Positions 1 through 8,327 of a stretch of DNA of 50,463 nucleotides are shown here, piece by piece. Source of the stretch: Anaerolineaceae bacterium (GTDB lineage: Bacteria; Chloroflexota; Anaerolineae; Anaerolineales; Anaerolineaceae); the NCBI GenBank assembly GCA_021107195.1, contig JAIOTF010000013.1, positions 1 through 50,463 of the forward strand. The letters are read 5' to 3'. Positions within the stretch are counted from its first letter, which is position 1; each line of letters opens with the position of its first letter. The notes below the pieces were generated by a model. It was not told where the DNA came from, made no database searches, and was given only the letters and a program-made list of their open reading frames with translations. Made by a program: the position numbers and the translations under genes.

Positions 1-1
1 A

Positions 2-184
2 GAAAAATCTGGGCAGGGTCGGTCAATTGCGTGTAATGCATTTGGCGGGGATAAGGGAAAAATCCCGGTTCAAACTGAAAGACAAACTTGGGAATGGAAG
101 CAAGGAGGTCATAGGATTAAAAAATTCGTATTAATCAGTGCAGTTGAAAAATATTTCCAAGAAGCTGGAATTGATTGGAAGTAG
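2..184 (+). CDS. Possible C-terminal fragment of a small DNA-binding protein, cut by the left edge
   Basis: A reading frame open from the left edge to TAG at 182-184 encodes about 60 residues and has no start inside the window. The tail contains GGHRIKKFVLISAVEKYF. This resembles the second half of excisionase or MerR-type winged helix-turn-helix domains, where a G-G-H-R segment precedes a short recognition helix. That resemblance is inferred from the motif alone. The preceding residues do not look like a normal first HTH helix, so this could be a decayed remnant or a chance open frame. No downstream gene is coupled to it; the next gene starts 400 bp later. Confidence 0.25.
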   Translation, partial: EKSGQGRSIACNAFGGDKGKIPVQTERQTWEWKQGGHRIKKFVLISAVEKYFQEAGIDWK

Positions 185-587
185 GGCATATTAATTTGTA
201 TGCGAATCACACAAATACAGTCAGGCCACACAATGCCTTGGGGTATCGTTCCCCTGCACCGGAAACTATCATCCAAACTACGCAAGGTCTGCAATTTGCA
301 CTAACATAATGAGTGGTATTAACAATGGGGGCACGTCAATGTTTGGTGAGAAGAGTTAAGTACATTAAATTTGACTCTTTGTCAGGAATAAAACAAAGCT
401 AGGATTCAAGTGGTAAGTTTACGAAGTACCACGATGTGCCTACCTTGTTCGCAGGAATCCTCCCCTACCAGGGTTTCACATTCTGGTAAAATTGCACTTG
501 TCCCAACCTGCTGGAGCGGGTTGGGTAATATCAAATTAATTGTACATGGCTGCGCTTTGCAGCCGGCATTTAGAGAAGGAGCATTTC
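185..587. other. Non-coding leader region upstream of the polysaccharide locus
   Basis: About 400 bp with no convincing gene. It precedes the first gene of a long + strand cluster and should carry its promoter. A TTGACT at 370-375 could be a -35 box, but no matching -10 hexamer is convincing. A good ribosome-binding site, AGAAGGAG, lies just upstream of the ATG at 588. No riboswitch could be assigned. Confidence 0.4.
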
Positions 588-1910
588 ATGGGTGAAGCTG
601 TAAAGGCTGATCTTATTAGGCGGTTGGAAGATAAAACTGCCGTTGTTGCTATCATGGGACTGGGCTATGTGGGCCTTCCGCTGGCGGTGGTGTTTGCCAA
701 TGCCGGCTTCAAGGTGATCGGGATTGACCCTATCCAGGAAAAAGTAGATATTCTCAACAAAGGTGAATCCTATATTCAGGATGTTCCAACTGAGAATGTG
801 GCCCGCCTTGTGAAGGCCGGTATGCTGTCGGCAACCACCGATTTTGCGGTTTTGAAGGATGTGGATGCGGTTAGTATTTGTGTGCCGACCCCTTTGCGCA
901 AGACTGGCGACCCTGACCTTTCTTTCATCGTTTCGGCCACCGAATCATTGGCGCCTTACCTGCACCATGGCATGGTCGTGGTGCTTGAGTCCAGCACTTA
1001 TCCTGGCACGACCCGCGAAATGGTCTTGCCCCGTTTGGAAGAAGTCAGCGGTCTCACCGTCTGCGAAGACTTTTTCCTCGCTTTTTCGCCGGAACGGGTT
1101 GACCCGGGCCGTGAAGACTGGACTACGATCAATACTCCCAAAGTATTGGGCGGTATTTCCAATGATTGCACCGATGTAGCCGCCGTCTGGTACAGCCAGG
1201 CGTTGGAGCAGATCGTGCCGGTATCTTCTGCCGAAGTGGCCGAGATGGCCAAACTTCTTGAAAACACTTTCCGCATGATCAACATTGGTATGGTCAATGA
1301 ACTGGCCCTGATGTGCGACCGGCTGGATGTGGACGTGTGGGAAGTGATTGACGCTGCGGCCACCAAGCCGTTCGGTTTCATGCGCTTCAACCCTGGCCCT
1401 GGTTTGGGCGGGCACTGCATTCCCATCGACCCACTTTACCTTTCCTGGAAGCTCAAATCATTAAATTACACTGCACGTTTCATTGATCTGGCTTCCGAGA
1501 TCAATACCACCATGCCGCGGTTTACCGTTGGGTTGGTGCAGAATGCGCTCAACGATCACGGCAAGCCGGTCAAGGGCAGCCGCGTGCTTGTGCTGGGCGC
1601 GGCCTACAAGCCGAATGTGGACGATGTGCGCGAATCCCCTGCCCTGGATGTGATTGGCCTGCTGCGCCAAAAAGGCGCTGACATTGCCTACCATGATCCC
1701 TATATTCCTCATTTATCCCATGACGACTGGGACATGGATTCCGTGCCGGATGTGATGCGGTCTGTATCTGAAGCGGATTGTGTGGTGATTGTGACCAACC
1801 ACCGTGATTATGATTATGATGCCATTCTTGAGCATGCTGCATTGATCGTGGACACCCGCAACGCACTCGGCAGGAAGGGCCTCAATCATCCCAAAGTAGT
1901 GAGATTGTAA
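588..1910 (+). CDS. wbpA: UDP-N-acetylglucosamine 6-dehydrogenase, WbpA-like
   Basis: NAD-dependent UDP-sugar 6-dehydrogenase that oxidises the C6 hydroxyl of UDP-GlcNAc twice to the uronic acid. The 440-aa protein has the N-terminal Rossmann motif GLGYVG at residues 24-29, the central FSPER segment, and PGPGLGGHCIPIDP with the catalytic Cys near 277. Features specific to the WbpA branch are the ESYI segment after the nucleotide-binding fold and AATKPFGF before the active site. The ATG at 588 is chosen because AGAAGGAG precedes it; a TTG at 540 in the same frame lacks such a site. The stop overlaps the next start (TAATG). Together with the WbpB, WbpE and WbpD homologues at 9.5-12.2 kb it would start the route to a diacetamido uronic acid. 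A UDP-glucose or UDP-ManNAc substrate is less likely. Confidence 0.85.
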   Translation: MGEAVKADLIRRLEDKTAVVAIMGLGYVGLPLAVVFANAGFKVIGIDPIQEKVDILNKGESYIQDVPTENVARLVKAGMLSATTDFAVLKDVDAVSICVPTPLRKTGDPDLSFIVSATESLAPYLHHGMVVVLESSTYPGTTREMVLPRLEEVSGLTVCEDFFLAFSPERVDPGREDWTTINTPKVLGGISNDCTDVAAVWYSQALEQIVPVSSAEVAEMAKLLENTFRMINIGMVNELALMCDRLDVDVWEVIDAAATKPFGFMRFNPGPGLGGHCIPIDPLYLSWKLKSLNYTARFIDLASEINTTMPRFTVGLVQNALNDHGKPVKGSRVLVLGAAYKPNVDDVRESPALDVIGLLRQKGADIAYHDPYIPHLSHDDWDMDSVPDVMRSVSEADCVVIVTNHRDYDYDAILEHAALIVDTRNALGRKGLNHPKVVRL

Positions 1911-2887
1911 TGGCAAATTATCTTGTCACCGGCGCGGCCGGCTTCATCGCATCCAAAGTCAGCGAACTTTTCCTTGAGGATGGTCACTCCGTGGTTGGTG
2001 TGGATAACCTCAACGATGCTTATGATGTGCGCTTGAAAGAATACCGTCTGGCGCGATTGCAGCAGCGGGAAGGTTTCACCTTTGCGCGGCAGGATATTTG
2101 TGATATGCCCGCACTTGAGAAGCTCGCCCAGGCACAGGGCGGTTTTGATGCTGTCATCAACCTGGCTGCACGGGCTGGCGTGCGTTACAGCGTGATCAAT
2201 CCCTGGGCTTATCTTGACGCTAACACAAAAGGCGCATTAAATCTGTTGGAGCTATGCCGCCGCTATGATATTCCCAAATTCGTTCAGGCATCCACTTCCA
2301 GCATCTATGGTGCCAATGCCCCCATGCCGACGCCTGAGGATGCCGATAGCAGTCATCCTTTGCAGCCCTATGCGGCCAGCAAGAAGGGTGCAGAGACCAT
2401 GGCTTACAGTTATCATTATCTGCATGGCATTGATGTTACCGTCTTCCGCTATTTCACTGTCTATGGCCCTGCCGGTCGCCCGGATATGGTCATGTTCCGT
2501 TTTGCCAAATGGATTGCCGAAGGCGAAGAAGTCCATTTGAATGGTGATGGCAGCCAGACCCGCGGTTTTACTTACGTGGATGACATTGCCCGCGGCACCA
2601 TCCTGGGCCTGAAACCGCTTGGCTATGAGATCATCAATCTCGGCGGCCACCAGAGTATCTCGATCAATGAACTGATTGCTATTCTCGAACGCCTGATTGG
2701 TCGTTCCGCAAAGATCGTGCGTCATGACCAGCATCCTGCTGATGCCATGGCAAATCAGGCTTTGGTGGAGAAAGCACGACAGCTTTTGGGATGGAACCCC
2801 CAGGTTTCTCTGGAAGAGGGTATCCCTCACATGGTGGATTGGTATATGAAAGAACGGGAGTGGGCGCGCAACGTTAAACTGACATGA
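1910..2887 (+). CDS. NAD-dependent nucleotide-sugar epimerase (UDP-glucuronate 4-epimerase-like)
   Basis: Extended short-chain dehydrogenase/reductase of 325 aa. The cofactor motif is GAAGFIA at residues 8-14, with Ala where most relatives have Gly. The catalytic couple is Tyr154 and Lys158 (PYAASKK), with a TSSIYG segment upstream supplying the Ser/Thr. GVDNLNDAYDVRLK after the second strand is typical of uronate 4-epimerases such as CapI and GAE, and TviC/WbpP enzymes are close relatives. It is translationally coupled to the dehydrogenase before it (TAATG), as in the TviB-TviC pair. A UDP-uronic acid such as UDP-GlcNAcA is therefore a plausible substrate. The exact sugar cannot be read from sequence. 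Confidence 0.82.
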   Translation: MANYLVTGAAGFIASKVSELFLEDGHSVVGVDNLNDAYDVRLKEYRLARLQQREGFTFARQDICDMPALEKLAQAQGGFDAVINLAARAGVRYSVINPWAYLDANTKGALNLLELCRRYDIPKFVQASTSSIYGANAPMPTPEDADSSHPLQPYAASKKGAETMAYSYHYLHGIDVTVFRYFTVYGPAGRPDMVMFRFAKWIAEGEEVHLNGDGSQTRGFTYVDDIARGTILGLKPLGYEIINLGGHQSISINELIAILERLIGRSAKIVRHDQHPADAMANQALVEKARQLLGWNPQVSLEEGIPHMVDWYMKEREWARNVKLT

Positions 2888-4236
2888 ACCTCTTAAAAAA
2901 ATGGCAGAAGATCTGGCAGGAAGACCGGCTGCTTCAGGGGGTTGTACGCAATACCGGCTATTTATTCAGCAGTAATACCATCACAATGGTGCTCAGCATG
3001 GTGCAGAGCGTTCTCGCTGCGCGTCTGCTGGGCGTGGCTGCGCTGGGTGTGCTTGGCACGATCACCGTCTTTGCTTCCACAGTCAACCGCCTGTTTTCTT
3101 TCCGCATGGGCGATTTGGTGGTTAAATACTTTGGCGGCTATTTGGAAGAGCACGACCTGCAGCGTGCCGGATCATTGATCAAGGTATCTTTGTTTGTTGA
3201 AATGGTTTCCTCCCTGGTTGCCTTTTTTGTGCTGCTCTTTTTAGCTCCCATCGCCGCCGCCATTTTTGCCAAAGACCCGTCTATGACAGTCTGGTTCCGC
3301 ATTTATGGCGTTTTTATTTTAGGCAGTTTGATTGATGAAACCTCCGTGGCTGTGTTGCAGGTTACCGATCGCTTTCGCAGCCAGGCTGTTTTGAACCTGG
3401 TGCAAAGTGTGATGACTGCCATGATCATCGGCCTGGCCTTTTTGATGAATGCGGGATTGCCCCTGGTGCTGTTCGCCTATCTGACAGGCAAGATCGTGCT
3501 CGGCTTCGGCGGCGTTTTTCTTGCTTTCCGCAGCCTGCGCCGCGTCCTTGGTGCGGGCTGGTGGCGTCAGCCAATGGCTAAGCTGCCTCCCTGGCAGGAA
3601 TTGGCGCGCTTTGCGGTTTCTACCAATTTGAGCACTACGATCAATCTGGTCGTGCGCGACAGCGAGCAGCTTTGGGTGGCCTATTTCCTTTCGCCGCTTG
3701 CCGCGGGCTATTACAAGATCGCCCTGGCCGTGGTCAATATGGTCGTTATGCCGATCACACCTTTCATCAGCACCACCTATCCCAAGATTAGCGGCAGTGT
3801 TGCCGTCAAGAACTGGAAACAGCTTCGGAACCTGCTGCGCCGCGTGACCACCATCTCTGGTGTATGGACCGCTCTTTCTTCGGTTGGGCTGATTGTTTTG
3901 GGACGCTGGTTCATTCAATTCATGTATGGTGCAGAATATCTTCCTGCCCACCCGATCCTGCTTGTGCTCTTGATCGGCTATGGCCTTGCCAATACCTGTT
4001 TCTGGAACCGGCCGCTCTTGCTGGCTTTTGGAAAGCCAATGGTTCCCTTCTATGCTATGGCGGTTTTCGGTCTGATCAAGGTCGCTCTTGCTTTCATTGT
4101 CGTTCCCGCCTGGGGAGCGATGGGCGAAGCGGTGCTCCTCTCCGGATACTTCGTCTTTTCTGTAGGCTGGATCATTCTGGCCGGGATGCGCGAATTGCGT
4201 CGTGGTGAGCAGGCTCAGCTTGCTGTAGAGGCTTGA
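2884..4236 (+). CDS. Polysaccharide flippase, Wzx/MATE-like
   Basis: A 450-aa polytopic membrane protein with about 12-14 hydrophobic segments. It belongs to the oligosaccharide flippase (MOP/Wzx) type, which moves undecaprenol-linked repeat units across the cytoplasmic membrane. The N-terminal pattern of an amphipathic start, a first helix containing SSNTITMVLSMVQSVLAARLL, and a following LGVAALGVLG is typical of this superfamily. It overlaps the epimerase gene by ATGA and the next glycosyltransferase gene by TGATG. It is therefore part of one translationally coupled unit. Family assignment is firm; the transported glycan is unknown. Confidence 0.82.
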   Translation: MNLLKKWQKIWQEDRLLQGVVRNTGYLFSSNTITMVLSMVQSVLAARLLGVAALGVLGTITVFASTVNRLFSFRMGDLVVKYFGGYLEEHDLQRAGSLIKVSLFVEMVSSLVAFFVLLFLAPIAAAIFAKDPSMTVWFRIYGVFILGSLIDETSVAVLQVTDRFRSQAVLNLVQSVMTAMIIGLAFLMNAGLPLVLFAYLTGKIVLGFGGVFLAFRSLRRVLGAGWWRQPMAKLPPWQELARFAVSTNLSTTINLVVRDSEQLWVAYFLSPLAAGYYKIALAVVNMVVMPITPFISTTYPKISGSVAVKNWKQLRNLLRRVTTISGVWTALSSVGLIVLGRWFIQFMYGAEYLPAHPILLVLLIGYGLANTCFWNRPLLLAFGKPMVPFYAMAVFGLIKVALAFIVVPAWGAMGEAVLLSGYFVFSVGWIILAGMRELRRGEQAQLAVEA

Positions 4237-5360
4237 TGAAGATTGCATGTATTGCCACTTCGCAGGTGCCTTCCAATACAGCCAACAGCATCCAGGTGAT
4301 GAAAGCCTGCGATGCCTTGCAGCAAGCTGGAGAAGAAGTCTGTTTGTGGGTGCCAGGAGAAGGCAGTACGGATGCGGTTGACCAGACCAATCTCTATGGT
4401 TTGAAAACACGCTTTGAAGTACATCAATTGACCTCGTATAAAACCCTGCGCCGCTATGATTTTGCCTGGCGTGCTTTGCGTGCTGCCCGTACCTGGAATG
4501 CAAATCTCATTTACACTTGGTTTTTGCCGGATGCCGTCCTTGGCCTATGGGCCGGATTGCCCGTCATTCTCGAACTGCATGACCTGCCTACTGGCAAGGC
4601 TGGCCCCTGGTGGTTCCGCCAGTTTGCCAAAGCCGCTGGCAAAAAGCGCCTGCTGGTTATCACCGCTGCCTTGCAGAAGGGGCTTGAAGATGATTACAAT
4701 ATTCGTTTTACCCCCCATCAGGTGCAGGTTGCCCCGAATGGCGTTGATTGGCAGGATTACCAGGATTTGCCGGATGCAGAGCAAGCCCGCCAGCAGTTGG
4801 GACTGGTTCAGCAGCCAACCGCTGTTTATACTGGTCATTTCTATGCCGGTCGCGGTATGGATTTGCTCTTTGGTCTCGCCAAACACCTGCCGCAGGTGCA
4901 GTTCCTGTGGGTAGGTGGCCGCAAGCAGGATGTGGACGGCTGGCAGGCGCGGTTGCAGGAAGAAGGTGTCGCCAACGTGATCTTAACCGGCTTTGTTGAC
5001 AAGCGCGACCTGCCTTTATACCAGGCAACCGCTGACTTCCTTTTGATGCCCTATGAACGTGCTGTCGCCGGCAGCAGCGGCGGCAATTCAGCGGCTATTT
5101 GCAGCCCGATGAAGATGTTTGATTACCTCGCTGCTGGACGGGTTATCCTGACCAGCGACTTGCCCGTGCTGCGTGAAGTGCTCAATGAGGATAACGCTGT
5201 CTTCTGCCCGGCAGAAGATGTTGATGCCTGGCAGGCTGCGCTCGAAAGCCTGTTGGCTGATGAAAACCGTTGCCACAAGTTGGCGCAGCAGGCCCGCCTT
5301 GATGGACAGGATTTTTCCTGGCTGGAGCGCGCCCGCCATGCTCTGGACGGTTTCGTGTAG
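4236..5360 (+). CDS. Glycosyltransferase family 4
   Basis: GT-B fold glycosyltransferase of 374 aa, expected to add a sugar to a lipid-linked intermediate on the cytoplasmic side of the membrane. The N-terminal MKIACIATSQVPS and the acceptor-domain segment VQVAPNGVDW are GT4-like. The donor-domain segments TGHFYAGRG and SPMKMFDYLAAGR carry the nucleotide-sugar site. The ATG at 4236 shares its first base with the stop of the flippase gene (TGATG). A TTG one codon upstream is an alternative start. It is the last gene of the coupled group 588-5360. Donor and acceptor cannot be predicted. Confidence 0.8.
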   Translation: MKIACIATSQVPSNTANSIQVMKACDALQQAGEEVCLWVPGEGSTDAVDQTNLYGLKTRFEVHQLTSYKTLRRYDFAWRALRAARTWNANLIYTWFLPDAVLGLWAGLPVILELHDLPTGKAGPWWFRQFAKAAGKKRLLVITAALQKGLEDDYNIRFTPHQVQVAPNGVDWQDYQDLPDAEQARQQLGLVQQPTAVYTGHFYAGRGMDLLFGLAKHLPQVQFLWVGGRKQDVDGWQARLQEEGVANVILTGFVDKRDLPLYQATADFLLMPYERAVAGSSGGNSAAICSPMKMFDYLAAGRVILTSDLPVLREVLNEDNAVFCPAEDVDAWQAALESLLADENRCHKLAQQARLDGQDFSWLERARHALDGFV

Positions 5361-5370
5361 CCGAATCAAG

Positions 5371-5500
5371 CTGTCGTTGCGAAGGAGCGACTGACACATG
5401 CCCTGGAGGCAGTGCCAGGGAACAATCCCTAAGCCAGAGAAGGAGATTGCCCACCCTACGGGCACGATGACGTCGGGCTCCGCCCTCCTCGCAATTACAG
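5371..5500. repeat. REP/MITE-like element with imperfect inverted ends
   Basis: The left end CTGTCGTTGCGAAGGAG and the reverse complement of the right end, CTGTAATTGCGAGGAGG, are related inverted termini. Internal segments GAGATTGCCC and GGGCTCCGCCCTCCTCGCAAT resemble the GTCATTGCGAG...GCGACGAAGCAATC repeat family scattered through many bacterial genomes, including Chloroflexi. An inner hairpin CCTGG/CCAGG lies at 5402-5419. There is no coding potential. It separates two sub-operons of the polysaccharide locus. Only one copy was noticed in this window. Confidence 0.5.
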
Positions 5501-5550
5501 AACATTGAACCTCTGCAAAAATCCCAAAAAACGATTATCATGGTGATAAC

Positions 5551-7098
5551 ATGATTATGAAAATACAAATGAAATCTTTCAAAACCCGGTTACTTGTTTC
5601 CTTCCTCGTCGCCCTCGCTGGAGGTGCAGTGCTGGCAGCTGTCTCACCCGGCACATTCCTGGGCGGCTGGCTGGCTGCCGGCGTGCTTTTCTGGGGTGCG
5701 GGGTTGGTTCTGCTCTCTGTATGGCAATGGGCAGGCGGGGGCAAGACCCTCGGCTGGATGATCTTCCTCGCCTTCTTTCTGCGCCTTGTCTTTGGCGCTG
5801 GCATGACCCTCGCCCTGCCTGTCTATGGATATGACAGTGAACAACAAAAAGCCGGGTATCTCTTCTATGATGCTTTCCAGCGCGATCAGGAAGCCTGGAC
5901 GCTGGCTAATTCCGATGATGCCTTGTGGGCCAGTTTCCGCGATGAATTCACTTCTGACCAGTATGGCGGTTTGCTTTCTCTGAGTGCTGGAATCTACCGC
6001 TACTTTAGTCCGGGAGCACATCGTTCGCTTCTCATTCTGATCCTGGCGGCTTTTGCCCCTGCCCTGGGGGCAGCTTTCCTTTTCTCTGCGGTCTCCCATC
6101 GTTGGGATAGCCGCCTGGCAAGATGGGCTGGCTGGATCTTTGTGCTCTACCCCGATGCCATCTTCTTTTCCGGTTCGCAAATGCGGGAGCCTTTCCTGAT
6201 CGGCATCGCTGCCATCGGCTTTTGGGCAGTCCTCTACTGGCAGGAAAAGCGCCGGACGGCATGGGTTGCCTTCTTCGCCAGTTTTGTGTTTGGCATGCTC
6301 TTTTCCTCCCGAGTGACGCCTTTTATCTTTGGCATGTTCCTCATCATCTTTTGGGCGGAGTATCTCATTCCCCGCAGCCGCTCCTGGAAGATCATCGGTT
6401 GGATTGGTGTGGCAGTAGCCGGGTTTGGGTTTGTTATGCTTACCTGGCGCTGGCTGGAGACTTCCGCCTGGTGGGACCTCCAGGTCACCGAAGATGCCTC
6501 TGGCTGGGTGGCGAAGATCATCGCCGACATGGACCTCAAAGTACAGTATGCTTTTATCACCGTCTATGGTCTTGCACAGCCTGTGCTTCCAGCAACTATC
6601 GCTGACCCGGCCATTCCCCTGTGGAAGACGATCGCCATTGTGCGCTCATTGGGCTGGTATCTGCTTGTTCCCAGTCTCATCTACGCTTTCCTGGCGGTGT
6701 GGTTTGTCAAACCTGCCAAAGAGCGGCGCATCCTTGCCTGGATGGTGGTATCCAGCGTGCTTTGGATGATTGTGGCGGCAGCACGCGCCGGTGGCGATAT
6801 GACCGATAATCCCCGCTACCGGGTGCAGTTCATTTCCTTCCTGGCATTGCTTGCTGCCTGGGCACTTTTGTGGGCCTGGCAGCACCGTGACCTATGGCTG
6901 GTGCGCATCATAGCCGTCGAAGCTGTTTTCCTTGGTTTCTTCGGCAACTGGTACTTCAGCCGTTATTTCCATTGGGGCGGACGCTTGCCATTTTGGGATA
7001 ATGTAAAATGGATCGTTGGATTGAGCGTTTTCATTCTGGGCAGTGGTTTGCTTTGGGAAGGGGTCAAATGGCTGCGCAAACGTCAGTCGATGCGCTGA
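5551..7098 (+). CDS. Polytopic membrane protein, probable GT-C glycosyltransferase
   Basis: A 515-aa protein with roughly ten or more hydrophobic helices. A first hydrophilic loop contains YGYDSEQQKAGYLFYD and later FTSDQYGG. The helix-pair segment WAGWIFVLYPDAIFFSGSQMREP resembles the GT39/ArnT-like and O-antigen-ligase type membrane glycosyltransferases, which use lipid-phosphate sugars at the outer face. No single diagnostic catalytic motif was recognised. It lies alone between the repeat element and a 251-bp gap, inside the polysaccharide locus. An alternative is a polymerase (Wzy-like). Starts at 5551, 5557 and 5569 are all possible; GGTG at 5542 favours the first. Confidence 0.62.
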   Translation: MIMKIQMKSFKTRLLVSFLVALAGGAVLAAVSPGTFLGGWLAAGVLFWGAGLVLLSVWQWAGGGKTLGWMIFLAFFLRLVFGAGMTLALPVYGYDSEQQKAGYLFYDAFQRDQEAWTLANSDDALWASFRDEFTSDQYGGLLSLSAGIYRYFSPGAHRSLLILILAAFAPALGAAFLFSAVSHRWDSRLARWAGWIFVLYPDAIFFSGSQMREPFLIGIAAIGFWAVLYWQEKRRTAWVAFFASFVFGMLFSSRVTPFIFGMFLIIFWAEYLIPRSRSWKIIGWIGVAVAGFGFVMLTWRWLETSAWWDLQVTEDASGWVAKIIADMDLKVQYAFITVYGLAQPVLPATIADPAIPLWKTIAIVRSLGWYLLVPSLIYAFLAVWFVKPAKERRILAWMVVSSVLWMIVAAARAGGDMTDNPRYRVQFISFLALLAAWALLWAWQHRDLWLVRIIAVEAVFLGFFGNWYFSRYFHWGGRLPFWDNVKWIVGLSVFILGSGLLWEGVKWLRKRQSMR

Positions 7099-7118
7099 TA
7101 TCTGTCTTATGGGTGCGG

Positions 7119-7127
7119 TGTTATAAT
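7119..7127 (+). promoter_or_regulatory. Candidate extended -10 promoter
   Basis: TGTTATAAT is a perfect extended -10 element (TG-N-TATAAT) just after the end of the 5551 gene. No clear -35 box lies 17 bp upstream, which is tolerated by extended -10 promoters. Transcription from here would give a leader of about 215 nt before the GT2 gene at 7350. Confidence 0.45.
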
Positions 7128-7273
7128 GGAGACAGCTTTTTAACCGTACCGCGCCAGAGTTTTTCTCAATGTTTGATTGTGTAAAATCATGTCTTAAACC
7201 AATTGTCTTTGACCTCTGGGGTGCAAAAGCACTGGCAGGGTTAAGGGCGATTCTTTTTAAGATAGCAGCAAAT

Positions 7274-7289
7274 CGGATCATTTGATCCG
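7274..7289. repeat. Short palindrome in the leader of the GT2 gene
   Basis: CGGATCA-TT-TGATCCG is a perfect 7-bp inverted repeat, 61 bp before the ATG at 7350. It could be an operator or a leader hairpin. There is no T-run after it, so it is not a standard terminator. Confidence 0.35.
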
Positions 7290-7349
7290 TAAAAGAAATG
7301 TGCCACAGCCCGCAATGGGTGGTGATATGATGATATTTGGGAGCAGAAC

Positions 7350-8327
7350 ATGAAACTATCTTTGATCACGCCGGTTTACAACGAGGAAAAGAATTTGCCC
7401 TTGCTGTACAATGCCGTCCAGCAGGCCCTTGCCGGCTTTAGCGAACCCTGGGAATTGATCCTGGTGGATGACGGCAGTCAGGATGATAGCCTGCAAGCCT
7501 TGCAATCTCTGGTAGAAAAAGACCCGCAGCATGTACGCGTGGTTGCTTTACGCCGCAATTTCGGCCAGACCGCGGCCATGGCAGCCGGGATCGACCATTC
7601 CAGCGGGGAGATCATTGTGATGATGGATGCTGACCTGCAAAATGACCCGGCAGATATCCCGATGATGCTCGAAAAGATTGACGAGGGGTATGATCTGGTC
7701 AGCGGCTGGCGCAAGAATCGACAGGATACATTTATTACCCGCATCTTGCCCTCCCGCATCGCTAACAAGATCATTTCTGCTGTTACCGGTGTCCATCTGC
7801 ATGATTATGGCTGTTCGCTCAAGGCCTATCGCCGTGAAGTCATCACCGGTTTCCGTCTGTATGGCGAGATGCATCGCTTTATCCCTGTTTACGCCAATTC
7901 CGTCGGTGCAAAGATCATCGAAGTGCCTGTCAATCACCATCCCCGCAAATACGGCCAGGCCAAGTATGGGCTGGAACGTACTATTAAAGTGATGCTCGAC
8001 CTCTTTACTGTAAAATTCCTGACCAGTTATTCCAATAAACCCATCTATCTCTTTGGCGGGACAGGGGCGATACTGGTTTTTTTCAGTGCCCTCACCTTTG
8101 TCTTTCTGGCTGTCCGCCGCCTCTGTTTTGGGATTTCTGTCCTCGAATCCCCGATATTCTGGATGGCGATTCTTATGGCGATCATGGGTTTTCAATCCAT
8201 TTTGATGGGCCTGATTGCTGAATTGCAAACCCGTACGTATCACGAATCGCAGGACAAACCCACCTACACTGTGCGCAAGGTGATTGATGCCCAATCGCTG
8301 TCTGACGAGCAATTGGGAAATTCCTGA
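7350..8327 (+). CDS. Glycosyltransferase family 2, dolichol-phosphate mannose synthase / GtrB-like
   Basis: A 325-aa enzyme with an N-terminal GT-A domain and two C-terminal membrane helices. This layout is typical of GtrB, ArnC and DPM1-type polyprenyl-phosphate glycosyltransferases. Visible motifs are TPVYNEEKN at the start, VDDGSQDDS for nucleotide binding, the metal-binding MMDADLQNDP, and the DYGCSLKAYRREV segment that follows. The two hydrophobic helices lie at about residues 230-255 and 265-290. The likely product is an undecaprenyl-phosphate sugar that feeds the GT-C proteins of the locus. Its stop overlaps the next start (TGATG). Confidence 0.85.
   Translation: MKLSLITPVYNEEKNLPLLYNAVQQALAGFSEPWELILVDDGSQDDSLQALQSLVEKDPQHVRVVALRRNFGQTAAMAAGIDHSSGEIIVMMDADLQNDPADIPMMLEKIDEGYDLVSGWRKNRQDTFITRILPSRIANKIISAVTGVHLHDYGCSLKAYRREVITGFRLYGEMHRFIPVYANSVGAKIIEVPVNHHPRKYGQAKYGLERTIKVMLDLFTVKFLTSYSNKPIYLFGGTGAILVFFSALTFVFLAVRRLCFGISVLESPIFWMAILMAIMGFQSILMGLIAELQTRTYHESQDKPTYTVRKVIDAQSLSDEQLGNS

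Noticed and set aside
1..110. Riboswitch, for example a c-di-GMP or cobalamin type, in the left leader
   Set aside because: GGGAAAAATCCC forms a short hairpin, but no conserved riboswitch core could be matched.
109..294. A 61-codon - strand frame in the left leader
   Set aside because: No ribosome-binding site and no recognisable motif; it overlaps the better-looking + strand edge frame.
945..1426. Two - strand frames of about 150 codons under the first dehydrogenase
   Set aside because: Low-complexity antisense translations within a gene whose protein has complete family motifs.
3319..4503. Long open frame of 394 codons on the - strand under the flippase and GT4 genes
   Set aside because: It is a shadow of two well-supported + strand genes. 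Its translation is rich in His, Gln and Arg, has no recognisable domain, and would run across the boundary of two coupled genes.
5371..5500. Inverted ends considered as an insertion sequence
   Set aside because: 130 bp with no transposase frame and no clear target-site duplication; a REP/MITE-like repeat is the better description.
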